From: Amia ocellicauda
Lineage: Eukaryota > Chordata > Actinopteri > Amiiformes > Amiidae
Length of the DNA stretch: 64,000 nucleotides
Assembly: GCF_036373705.1 (NCBI RefSeq)
Contig: NC_089850.1
Span: 28,097,733 to 28,161,732 of the forward strand
Reading direction: 5' to 3'
Shown here: positions 32,721 through 48,700 of the stretch, piece after piece
Position numbering within the stretch: the first letter of the stretch is position 1
How the letters are laid out: each line of letters starts with the position of its first letter
The notes under the pieces: generated by a model
Database searches by the model: none
What the model saw: the letters and a program-made list of their open reading frames with translations, nothing else
Told to the model about the DNA's origin: nothing
Position numbers and translations under genes: made by a program

Positions 32721-33400
32721 GGCAGCTCCGCGGCTTAGATTTATGTATTGGTTGTATACTTAAGCTTTTTCTGGATTTAATTTGTCATGGATTTCTTACT
32801 GGCTATACTGTAGTTTCCAGTAGGTAATCACAAAGCTGTACAGCTGCCGTGTATTGTAACATGTTGCTTCCGTATATGCAACAAAGATCAACATTACTGT
32901 ATCCGAGCGCTTTTGAATACATGTTTCAGAACAGAACAGGAAATAATAACTTTATAATGATTTAGCTAATGACAATGTATTTTCACATACCGTATCCTAT
33001 AGAAAACGCGTGCTGGTGCTTATGTCTGTCAGTGTCATTGGAGGAGGCTGCATTCGTGAAAATAGATCAATATGATTTTATTATTATTATTATTACTACT
33101 AATAATAATCTTTCCAAAGATACCGGTAATTATGTTGGTGTAAAGAGTCGATATATTGTGAACTCGCTAAATAAACACAAAGCACTTCAACAAAACTGTG
33201 GAAGTAAAGAAAAACACACGTGCTGGTGATTTTTTTAAATTAATATACGCTATATTTATATTTACTGAAAACAAGAAAGCTGCGTAACCCGGGACTATGG
33301 GAGGTCGGCTGCTATTTGAAAGCCGGCGAGTATTGGACGTTGAATGCTATGTAACTAACCATTAATGAGATATGTGTGCTGGCGGCGCAGGCTCTCAGGC

Positions 33401-33483
33401 ACCAGGATGGCCGAGTGGTTAAGGCGTTGGACTTAAGATCCAATGGACGAATGTCCGCGTGGGTTCGAACCCCACTCCTGGTA
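33401..33483 (+). tRNA. tRNA-Leu (anticodon TAA)
   Basis: An 83-nt sequence with a full cloverleaf. The acceptor stem is ACCAGGA/TCCTGGT, the A box TGGCCGAGTGG, the anticodon arm has the loop CTTAAGA (anticodon TAA), a long class II variable arm follows as expected for leucine, and the B box is GGTTCGAACCC. There is no intron. A T run about 10 bases after the end (near 33492) can serve as RNA polymerase III terminator. It closely matches vertebrate tRNA-Leu(TAA), so it is probably functional. It reads UUA codons. Confidence 0.97.
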
Positions 33484-33499
33484 AAACACCATTTTATTT

Positions 33500-38020
<4,521 letters not shown>

Positions 38021-38651
38021 TTATTTTGGTTCCCCACAATTACAATAAAAAGGATCAAAGGTTACCCCAACACTCTTGGTGTAAGAAGAGTGAGAGAGGG
38101 TGATAGAATCAGGGGAAATTGAGACAGAGATATAAACAGGAGAGAGGAGGAAGAGATCCAGAGTGGGTGGAAAAAGTTGAGTCTGAGGTCCTGCAAGTGT
38201 ATGCAGCAGGGGATGACAGTTACATAATTGATGGGAAGGAAAGAAAGATCTGAACAACATCAGCATGTAAGAGAATCCACTTGGTAAAATAAGAGAAACC
38301 ACAGAGCAAGGGTAGAGAGAGGAAAGAAGGGGTTCAAACACTAATCCTTGAGGATACATCTGTAGAGAGAGGGAATGGAGAAGAGACAGCCACAGTGTAA
38401 ACCTGGAAGGGACAGTCACAGAGGCAGATAGCAAACCAGGCAAGAGCTGTGTCTAAATCCAAAGGTCAGAGAGAGGCAAGGAGCATTGTTTGATCAACTG
38501 TGTTGAAAGCTGCTGAAAGGGCAAGAAGATTAAATACAGAGGTGAGACAAAGCGCACAGGGAGCAAGTGGGCAGTTAGTGACAGAGAACAGAGCCCTTTC
38601 TGTGGTGTGTGCGATGGAAAGCAGACTGCAGAGGGTTTTACAAAGTGACAC
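38021..38651 (-). pseudogene. L2-like reverse transcriptase relic
   Basis: Minus-strand pieces in alternating frames match successive parts of an L2-clade reverse transcriptase: LTSVFNLLALSAAFNTVDQT (catalytic LLDLSAAFDTVDH region with the key Asp changed), an FEPLLSSLYP-type motif, a decayed region around FRSFFPS where the YADD-type site should be, and SVGVTFDP near the C-terminus. Many frameshifts are present. It is older than the L2 at 24.5-29.3 kb and in the opposite orientation. Confidence 0.72.
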
Positions 38652-38896
38652 ATTTCTCTGTTCGGATGTGATTAACTGAGAGAATTAAATTAAATCTGAA
38701 TAACAAATGGCAATTCAAACAGGCAACATGTTACAACAGTTCAAAATAGGTACTGTGCTGAATTATTTATGTATATTGCAGATAGTGGGAGAAATATTGA
38801 TTTCAGAATGACTATAGTTCCCATGGCTACCACCATATACACTATATATACAAGTTAAAAGTGATTAAATTGGCATTTCAGTTGTACATATATATA

Positions 38897-39680
38897 TGTA
38901 TCAGCCATAACATTATGACCACTGACAGGTGAAGTGAATAACACTGATAATCTCGTTATCATGGCACCTGTCAGTGGCAGCAAGTGAACATTTTGTCCTT
39001 AAAGTTGATGTGTTAGAAGCAGGAAAAATGGGCAAGTGTAAGGATCTGAGTGACTTTGACAAGGGCCAAATTGTGATGGCTAGACGACTGGGTCAGAGCA
39101 TCTCCAAAACGGTCTGCAGTGGTCAGTATCTATCAAAAGTGGTCCAAGGAAGGAAAAGCGGTGAACCAGCGACAGGGTCATGGGCGGCCAAAGCTCATTG
39201 ATGCACGTGGGGAGCGAAGGCTGGCCCGTGTGGTCTGATCCAACAGACGAGCTACTGTAGCTCAAATTGCTGAAAAAGTTCATGCTGGTTCTGATAGAAA
39301 GGTGTCAGAACACACAGTGCATCGCAGTTTGTTGCGTATGGGGCTGCGTAGCCGCAGACCAGTCAGGGTGCCCATGCTGACCCCTGTCCACTGCCGAAAG
39401 TGCCTACAATGGGCACGTGAGCATCAGAACTGGACCACGGAGCAATGGAAGAAGGTGGCCTGGTCTGATGAATCACGAGTTCAACATCTTGGCCCCATCT
39501 CGCAACTTACAGGACTTAAAGGATCTGCTGCTAACGTCTTGGTGCCAGATACCACAGCACACCTTCAGAGGTCTAGTGGAGTCCACGCCTCGACGGGTCA
39601 GGGCTGTTTGGCGGCAAAAGCATGACCAACACAATATCAGGCAGGTGGTCAACTGTTGTGTGTGATGGCTGCGTGTATAA
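38897..39680 (+). pseudogene. Internally deleted Tc1-like element
   Basis: The left end (TCAGCCATAACATTATGACC, 38901-38920) is a common fish Tc1 terminus; the right end near 39645-39677 (GGTGGTCAACTG...GATGGCTG) is a decayed mirror of it. Transposase pieces follow in order: [20 protein letters not shown] (from 39028), SEHTVHRSLLRMGLRSRRP, EHQNWTTEQWKKVAWSDES with the first catalytic Asp, then a jump to the C-terminus (HTFRGLVESTPRRVRAVWRQ). The segment with the second Asp and the Glu is missing, so it is dead. It ends right against the utrn CpG-rich block. Confidence 0.85.
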
Positions 39681-39830
39681 ACGTGTGGCTCTGCCCGGCG
39701 CTGCCTGTCCTGCGTGGATCAGCCTGCCTCCGCGGGAGCGCGCCGCGCGGCCGGGCTCAGCGGGAGCGCGGTGACGTGACGGCCGCGCCATGTTCCCGAG
39801 CGGCGGCGCGCTGCGGGTGCCAGGACGGAC
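39680..39830 (+). promoter_or_regulatory. utrn: utrn CpG-island promoter (A-type)
   Basis: The most GC- and CpG-dense part of the right half of the window, with GCGCGCCGCGCGGCC, a CRE-like GTGACGTGAC at about 39770 and GGCCGCGCCATG. It lies directly before the inferred untranslated exon 1. Mammalian utrophin A also starts from a CpG island. The transcription start is not visible. Confidence 0.65.
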
Positions 39831-40226
39831 ACACGGGAGCGAAGTTGGAGCGAAGTTGCAGAAAGCAGCAGCTTCCCCGAAAACACTGTGAAAACACCGG
39901 CGACACACTGGGATATAAAGGTGTGACAACAGAATCCTTTGCAAATCACCAGCAGAGCACTTTCCATTGATTTTTGGGGAGTTGTTTTCTGTCTGTGGGA
40001 ACAACAGGCGGATATTTGCATTGTGTGAGTGTGCGTGGAGAGGAACCGGGCTGTGTTGTTGTTGCATCCCCACATTTTTTCTCCGCCAGCATGTCTTAAG
40101 ATAAGGTAAACGGCTTGTTTTGAAGAAGGACCTGTTATACACAAAGTTCAGTCAGTTTTGAATTTGTTTCCAACATCTTGAAGTCGGTGCCCTGGACTGC
40201 AGCAGGACTGGTCTGCCAAGCAGAAG
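39831..40226 (+). other. utrn: utrn exon 1 (5' untranslated)
   Basis: Inferred first exon ending in a strong splice donor (CAGAAG|GTGAGT, GT at 40227-40228). Its left edge is arbitrary because the start site is unknown. Short upstream frames exist but none is in frame with the utrophin start in exon 2. An untranslated exon 1 joined to an ATG-bearing exon 2 matches mammalian utrophin A. Confidence 0.6.
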
Positions 40227-42352
40227 GTGAGTCCCGGATCACTGGTCGATTTGTATTGGAAACAGTCACACCGAGAAAGAGACGTGCTTTTGAAATAATA
40301 ATAACAGAAAGTCTATTTGTCTACTTAATTATTGGTGTAAAAGTGATGTAAGTGAGAAAGAGATCTGGTTGCAACTTGAAACTCTGAAGGTAGCGAAGTG
40401 ACTCAGTGGTACCGCGGTGGTAACGCACGTAATAATTATTATTAATAATTAAACCTCACAACTCAGTGCAGATCTGTCACAACGACGCTACCACATACAG
40501 CTGAGATTCATGGTGTAAACTAACCCATTTTCCCTTGCACACTTTGGGATGTGAAGATACACCAGTGTGCCTGGCAGATATATTGATGTATCTGTTGCAG
40601 AAAGAGAGAAACTCCCCAACAAAATGAAGGATTCAAATGATATTGGGGAAGTGACCTGGAAAACAGCAGCTAGAGAGTTTAAAGGAAAAGTCAGGAAAGT
40701 CCAGCAAGCTCAGAGAAAGCAGCCAACATCTTGGCAAACACAAGCTCTTTGGTCCTGTGAAAGTTTGATCCACATGGGTTTGGGCATATGAGACATTCCT
40801 GCCTTATTTCCAGTAGTGTGGCAACATTATTAATGCACCTAAACACAAATGCATATCGTTGTGAGAGTCAGTAATTCAGTAGTTACAGAGAGTAGCTGTT
40901 TAACCTCTTCATTAAAACGTCTTGAAGGGGTTCCAGACCTTTTTTACGGAACTGAAATTGAAAATGTTGGTGTGCTTTGCATTGAACTGTAAACTTGTGT
41001 GCTGTGACATATAAATAACTAGGACCATTTTTCTCAGACGGCGTTTTTAGACGATTTTTAGTTTGACACTCACATGGACAGATTCATGGCAATGTTGTCG
41101 CCACTCCCCGTGAAAAATGCTGTACGTGGAGCTGAAGTTAAACCCTTGAAATACTACTGATACAACCATTTTCTAAAGCAATGCATGCTTTATTACACGA
41201 ACAAGGCAAACATAAATGCAGGTATCTGCGCTTGTATTGCAAGAATGGTCTATATTGTGCAATTTTAAATATAACTTGTCAGACGAGTTCATTCACTTTA
41301 GTATTCTTTTTTACTTTACTTTATTCCCCATTTAACAAGTATTGACTTTAATATGTTTAAACCTCAGCCTTAATAGAACTGTACGATATTTAAATGAATG
41401 CACACCTAATTTTAACAACCAAAACACTTATGGGACCAAAAGCACATAGTGATGCTTACCCAACTTGCCCACTTATCCACCACATATATGGCAATACTGC
41501 TTTAATGTGCCACAGTCTAGTTCCTGGTTTTATTTGCTGGGAATGCATCACAGTGCAACGGTTTATGTTAATGAAAATAACCACAACCTTTCTGCCCCAA
41601 GCTAAACTTAATATTTAATCTATATGATACGTTGGGATCATTTCTTATGTCCTTGGATTTTAACATTTATTGAATGCATACATTATAGACAGTTCACTGA
41701 AATCTATTAGATGTTGCCATATTTCAGTATGAACGCAGGAGACTTTCACAACACTGTTCACAGTATGCCAGGAAAAATCTGAAAAAACAAATAAAGTTTA
41801 AGCAAGTAAAAAAAGTTGCAGGGAAATCCCCTATTACTAACAAAAAAGTAATTGCAAGGCTGAGTGCGGTATATCAGTCTGTGCTGTCTTTCATTTTTCA
41901 TGTCCCCAGCTTTCCATACTGATCTGTTCCTAGAGCTGGAATGTGTTCATGTCTGTGCCACTGGGATTGACAGCCAGTGTGTTTGGTTTTCTTTACATAT
42001 AAAACATCACTCTTCTAGATTGTCATTAAAGAGGTATACAGTTATAACTAGATGTGGACAGCTTACCTATACCCCCTGAATTGTGCCACCTGCTTCGTTT
42101 CACACAAGGCCACAGTGCTTGGTCAGATAAATAAATATTACATTTTTAGTGATATAAAAACCTTAAGGGTAATATTTGAACAATATCTCGATGCATTTGT
42201 GCATTGTTGCTTATCTGATGGCTTCTGAATTATAAGCTCTTGTTGCGTCCCACGAGCTGTGTATTGAGATTTTAATGAGTCACAGTAGATGTTAATGATT
42301 AATTAAGGTACAAGTTGACATGCATTCTAATATTCCTTTTTAATTCTTCCAG
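40227..42352 (+). other. utrn: utrn intron 1
   Basis: A 2,126-bp intron from donor GTGAGT to acceptor TTCTTCCAG (AG at 42351-42352). It contains no recognised gene; frames at 40567, 41394 and 41864 look like chance. Confidence 0.6.
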
Positions 42353-42473
42353 GTATTTGACAAGGACCTTTTACATGTGAAGTTCATTGTCAAAGAAGGA
42401 TTCCAAGGCTGGTTTGAGTCCTTAAAAATAGAAAAGGATTACAATATTTCAGAAGACAAAGCTTGGGGGCGAA

Positions 42474-42555
42474 ATGGCCAAAGTTGTAACAATGGAGGAA
42501 AACAATGATGGTGCAGCCAACAATGAATTTAGTGACATCATCAAGTGGAGATCAG
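42474..42555 (+). CDS. utrn: Utrophin, exon 2: start codon and N-terminus
   Basis: Utrophin is the giant spectrin-family protein that links cortical actin to the dystroglycan complex. This exon spans 42353-42555, with 121 bases of 5' UTR and then 27 codons plus one base. The peptide starts MAKVVTMEEN and ends NEFSDIIKWRS, matching the short segment before the actin-binding domain in mammalian utrophin (M-A-K start, NEFSDIIK core). The donor is G|GTAGGT (GT at 42556-42557), leaving phase 1. The final G joins AT of exon 3 to make the Asp of DEHD. Exon 2 is separated from exon 3 by 19.8 kb. The rest of the gene lies beyond the window. Confidence 0.93.
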
Positions 42556-42678
42556 GTAGGTCCACTAGTAATATCTCTAATCTCTAGTTGTGTGAATCTG
42601 ATGTTTTGTGAATTTAGAATAATTAATAACAAGTTTCTTCTTCTTAAATCTAATGAATTAATCCAGAAGAACAGAATG

Positions 42679-42710
<32 letters not shown>

Positions 42711-45700
42711 AATTCATAATTAATACAACTGTATTAATTATTTTTGTGATACAGGTAATCGTGTGTATATGCTAGTATGTCTTCTATTATGAAGCCATAT
42801 GACTAGGACATCCTTGGCCTGTCTGTCTTGGTCAACCAAAGACAGTGTAAAGCTGTGTTTGGTATTTGGGTGGGACTGATAATCAAGCAGTGAAAGCTGG
42901 AATCACCCTTTCACAGCAGCATTCTTGAGCAGAGATCCGTTAAGACGGGGAGATTGCCAAGCCTGAGCTCAGATGTGCCACAGTGATCAGACTGGCAGTG
43001 TGCTCAGCTGAGGGGTTGTGGGATGTGACGACTATACGAGGTCTTCATTTAGCCTTGCGAACAGTTAAGTTCACCTTACTGCCAGGTGAAATTATGCATT
43101 TTGTAGAAAGACTGGTAGTACAAAATGTAATTGTACTGTTCTTAATTTAAAGAGAAAATGAAATAACAAGATGTCACTCCATGGTACTGAGGTCCTGAAA
43201 TGGTAAACAGTGAGCAAACATTGTGTAGATTAATTTTATTTCCGCTATGCTGTCCATCCATCGGATGCTATCAGTCAGCAGTGTAGTAGGAACAAGCTGG
43301 TTAAAGGCTGTTATTACTAGTACAGGAAGAATATGTGGCTGTGTGTTTTAGAAATCGACTTCTGGAACACGCATCTGTCATTGCTATTCAAAGTATTATG
43401 TCTTTTTATTAAAGGCATTTTGTACATCAGACTGAAATTCATTAGTCTGATGGATAATAAAAGCAGTTAAAACTAGGACAGACAGAAAAAGACTTTCAAA
43501 GAATCTGACTTTCTGTTTTCATTCACCCTACAACCCTTCTTCTAATATGACCAGATATGACATATTTTGTTTACCCTCAGTAAAAGGTTTGAGTACAATA
43601 GTTTACATAGATAGGCTAGGCCTGTATCATATTATCAGTGTCCTCTATAAGCTGATCCATGGGTACAAGGCCATTCCTTGTTGTTCTTTGTGATAGCTGA
43701 TATATCAATATATATTACTAAGGCCTCCTATACATATTGTGCTTAGTGACAACTGGAATAAATTCACTTGTTGCACATCACACAGCTACACTACCTGTTT
43801 CAATTAAGTATTGAAACTGTGCAAAGAAGGAAATTATTTGTGTTCAATAGTACTGAGCACCAACTGCTGCTATTTAAATTTGCTTGTAATACACACACAA
43901 AATGAATGCCCATTAACAATCTAAACTGAATTAATAATTGCATGCGATGCTTACTTGGAAACAGATTAACAAGTATGGTGGTTGCTGTCATTTGTAAACC
44001 AATTGTGAGAAGTTGAACACCATTAAAACAAGGCAGTGTTGCAAGGCCTAAGTTAATAGAAATTATACATATTAAAATGTATGACATTTACAGTATATCG
44101 GAATAACAGTTAGTGAAATTAAGCCTAGTTTATGAATTAAATTCATTTTCAGCAGCTGAACAGTCTGTCACGGGGCCTAAAGTCACATGACTAGCTCTTG
44201 TTCCTGAGCCAGAGCAGCCCAGCCAGGAATTCTACCCTTGCACTTCTAATTTACAATGCTTCTTTGCAAACCACAATGCTTTTTTTATAAATACTGTAAC
44301 ATTCAAGTAGTTGTTCTTTTACAGCTTGGAAAGTTTGGTATACTTTTATCCTGAATATTTTAAGTCCAAACCAAATCTTTGCAAAACAGTGATATTAACT
44401 TAATGGATAATCATTTAGTTTTTTGTGAGAATAAAATGCAATATGCATTAAATGTGGAGCTACATTTACTTGTTTTATGAATCCTATTGAAAGAAATATG
44501 GTTTTAACCTGTGGACTGGCTTAACTGTTGTATATTTTGATGTAAGAAAATAATAGTTGTGACATGACATGTTGACGGAAGCTCATCATGCAGGGATGGT
44601 TCATTTGACAGTAACTGTTGATGTACATTTGCAAGATCCCTTCTGATTTCCACTTTCCTGATTGTTTTTACAGCTGAAGAAAGTTTCCTGGAGCTTTCAC
44701 AGTGTGTTGCATTACATTTCTTTGATCCATGTGGTGCTGGAACTGATAGTGGGTTCCAGACCTTTCCTACAAACATACATATGCTGTATTTGTCACGTTG
44801 CCTTAAGAACACCATATTAAGGTGCTTGGAGGTCCAACCATTTTTGTCAGCAACATTACTTTGTTTGTAAACAAGGGAAGTATTGTTGTCAGGAAGCCAT
44901 CGTAATAAAATCCCATATACCTGATGTGATGTTTTTTTTTATGTTTACAGTACTTTTTCAAGAATATTGTGTGGAATGCATTGGTGCAAAACCAACATTT
45001 TAATTCACAAGATTAATTCAGCATGTGTAACCACTTTTGAAACATTTTGAAATGCTCTTCACAGATTTGTTGGTCATTCTGCAATGTGAATAACATAGAC
45101 ATTGTTTTGTACAACATTTGTAGGACTTATCTAATGTATTACACAAAAATACTTGTTTTGATTTAAGCTTAGATTCAAAAGAATCGCTGTTTTTGTAGAC
45201 AAATCATTGACAGTTGCAACACAGGCTGCCCTGTCAATGTTTTACAGTGTCCTAAAAGTGCTTTTGCTTTATCATTTTGTAGTTTTGACAGTAGGTTTCA
45301 ATAACATTGATCATTTTCTGTCAAGAAACATGTGCAACATCTTAAAGTTAGGCTTAAATATTTAACATTCTGCAACTGTTTATTTTAAACTCGGCTGTAC
45401 TAACACAACCCACTTCTCCTTGTAAATTGTACCTGGTATTCTCCAATCTCTATTTTTTTATCTTTTTGATTTTCAATTTGATACAATTTCTTTACATTAG
45501 ATAATAGATAATAATCTATATCTAGGTGAAAAGTATTTGCAACTGTGTTATACCAGTACTTCCCAATTACCCAAAACATGAAGTAATATCAACCCCACTT
45601 TTTGTTATCACAAAGTAATGGCAACATGATTAAACTCTGATCATTGCTGTGCCTGTGGAGAAAAAAAAATATGGTATAGGCTTTTATATATCCCAAGTGT

Positions 45701-48700
45701 AGTGTGCGCCAATTAATTATAGTGCTTATTTATCATCTGACAGTTTTACACAAATGTCCCAGTACTTGACTTGTACGCTTATAGCCGGCACTAGATTTGT
45801 GCTGAAGTAGGTGTGCCCCAACCTTAGCTGTACTTTAAATCACATTACAGTTTTCTAGTGCTGGTGTCTAAACTCTTAAAATCTTCACACTTGCAATTCA
45901 TTATTGATAGTCATTTTAATGTAACATTTTTATTAAGTTCAATATTTTCTGAGCGGAGAGTTTGTCTTATATCAGCCTCCAATTCATGTTCTCTACTCCA
46001 AAACAAGCAGATAACTATTTCTGATTGGCTGCAAAGCAGTCGGCCTCTGTATTCTTTCTTGCTATAGAACTGATACCTTAGAAGGCTGCTGGGCTCCACA
46101 CTAAACTCTCATTGCACACAAAAGTGAACTAACAGCTGGAGGCCTATGTTATGAGTAGGGCTGTAACAAATTCATGGTCCATTTTTCTGAATTTCACAGG
46201 CGTGGCCTTTTAAATGATTTATTTTTCACAGTTACAATACTGTAAGTGTTACATTTCATTTGTGCTGTAATGGTGTATGAATGTGTAGGTGAAATAATGT
46301 TGCATATACAGAATCCCTGTTGTTTTTCAAATCAGTTCAACAAAGAATGTGACTTAAAGTAATGCGTTTTCAGTCTTAAATAAGAGCTTAAACATTTCAG
46401 GGCTTTAGCAGAAAACTATCGAAATTACAAATAGTGGCATCATTCCTATTTTTATTGAAGTTTAAATAACTCTGTAGATATTAGGTTTCTTTATATGCAC
46501 CAAGTTTGTTTTTAATGACAGGTAGTGCCAAGTTAGCACTGCAGTTTTGTTCCAAGACAGTTGGCAGAAGTGTCGTCTGTAGACTGGGTTTCATTAGGCA
46601 GACCACATTTCTTGATTCGTGTCACGATATTACTGGTTGTGAAGCAGGTAGGGCATTATTCAGTATTTGTAACTGCACTTCAGTCCAAACATTGTGTGGA
46701 AATCTCCACCTGGGTTAGAAGATTCCTGTGTACGACCAATAATGTTTGAATCTGTACAAGGGAAATACAGGAGCAAGAAGTAATTCTGTGGATCTGAGAT
46801 GCATATTTTTTTCATGGAAAAAAGTCCACCTGTGTCAGTTAACTATGGAGTTTGATAAGCCTGTCCTTTCTGAAATTAAAAAAAAATAGCTAATGTATCA
46901 ATTAACCGTGTTTGGTATTGCTGCACAGTGTAATAATACTGTACTATCCTAACATCCCTCCCTGAGCAAATCCTCCTTAAAATAGAATTGTAGTAGTGAT
47001 CTCTGAAATTGGTCCCGCAAGGCAAGTTTACATCTATCATACCTAATTTTAACTGGCTAATTTCACATTTGAACAGTGCAATTTTCCTGTGAAGAAAAAA
47101 TAAACAGTGGAAGTAAAGAAAAGTCTGGGCTGGACCCTTACTGAACAGCCACTGGAATGCAGGAATGTTGAAACTTCCCAGTACTTGCCCTAGATTAGGG
47201 GAGATAAGAGTTCCCTCAACTTGTGAGAGATCAGTCCACTCTCTGTTCTTTTCTGGACTTTTCTGCTAATTATATTTTATAAATAACACATTTTTAAGGA
47301 TTATGAGAGTTATTAATTTTAAAAAAGGTTTACATTTTTTAATGTATGGAGATTGTTAATGCCATTTGAATACTTCCTTGTACAGTACAATCTTGCCATT
47401 TGTACGGGAAATTAAATGTTTGAATAGCAAGATGACCTCATGTTTTCCATAGTCGGTCATTTGTTAAACCGGTTCCACTTTGATGAAATTTTGACAGAAA
47501 TTATTAAATAGCCTTTGCTGTGAAGTAGGCTTAATAAGTGCTATCATTGTTTGAAATGTTTTCTGCGGAGAGTGTTACCTAAGCTTGATGGGTATATGAT
47601 GCTTATAGCGATTTACGTTGTGTTCTTTTCAGTTTTTCCATTATTTGGCACAGCTGTTGTATTTTTTGATAAAGTACTGTGATATTATAGGACCATACTA
47701 ATTAAGCTTTTAGTGGATAATGTAAGTGGAATTCTTAATAATGTAAGAATTGTGAGCATTGTGAACATCTTTTAGTGTTTTGCTGCTCAAGAAAATTGAT
47801 TCTTTGCAACTGTCTGCATAACATAATTTGCTTTGTACAGATCCTACAGCTCAATAGGAGTCCAAAATTTCAAAATAGTTTAATACTGTGTCACTGATTT
47901 AATTATAGGCCTAAATATTTTTAAATATATGAAAAACTCAGTCAGGACGTGCCATTTGTGTTGAATTAGATCCAACTGGATCACTCCTAACATAATTGTA
48001 AACAGTCCATTTTCCACAGCAAGTTCCCTTTTTCACAAGCATTTGATCAGTTTCTTTTGACGATAATGTTGTAACATTCAGAGTTTGAATAAAAATGTGA
48101 TTCATACTTGCCACTGACCATCAGACCACAAAGTATGCACAGTATTCACATTTAAAACAATTCAAATTCACAGCGTGTATGGTAGCGGGTTACACAGATG
48201 GACTTGTTTTTCCAGTATGATTTAAGTAACAAGGGATGGGAGGAGTTTGTTTACAATGCACTGTAACATTTTGTGGTGTCTTGTTCTTTTTACCCTTTCC
48301 GTTTTCTGAAGAACACTGTGCAGTGAAAACTAAAAGAGGAATCAGTGGTTTTAAAATAAGCACTTTTGATTGTAGCCGACCACAATAAAAGAAAATCTTA
48401 TTTAAGCTGCATCTAAGGAAATGTGTGTTTGTCACAAAGAGTTCATTTTATAAGTTAATGCATGGTATAACTGGTATGTTGTGAGTAACTTGTAAGTCTT
48501 GAGTTTATCTGCTGCAGGATAATAAATGGTTATTTTTAGAAATGTATAACCTTAAATATATGTATTTAGAAAAGATATCCCGGATCACTCTAAGTTCTTA
48601 GGCTTTACTTTGCCATGTTGGCATTAACTGTTCTGCCTGATCTCTCGCATTCTTTGGGTGACAAGAAATCATTAATTTATTTTATGACGTGATGTATATT

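Noticed and set aside
46144..46200. TAGGGCTGTAAC-type transposon end in utrn intron 2
   Set aside because: Only one possible end was seen; no mirrored partner or target duplication found nearby.
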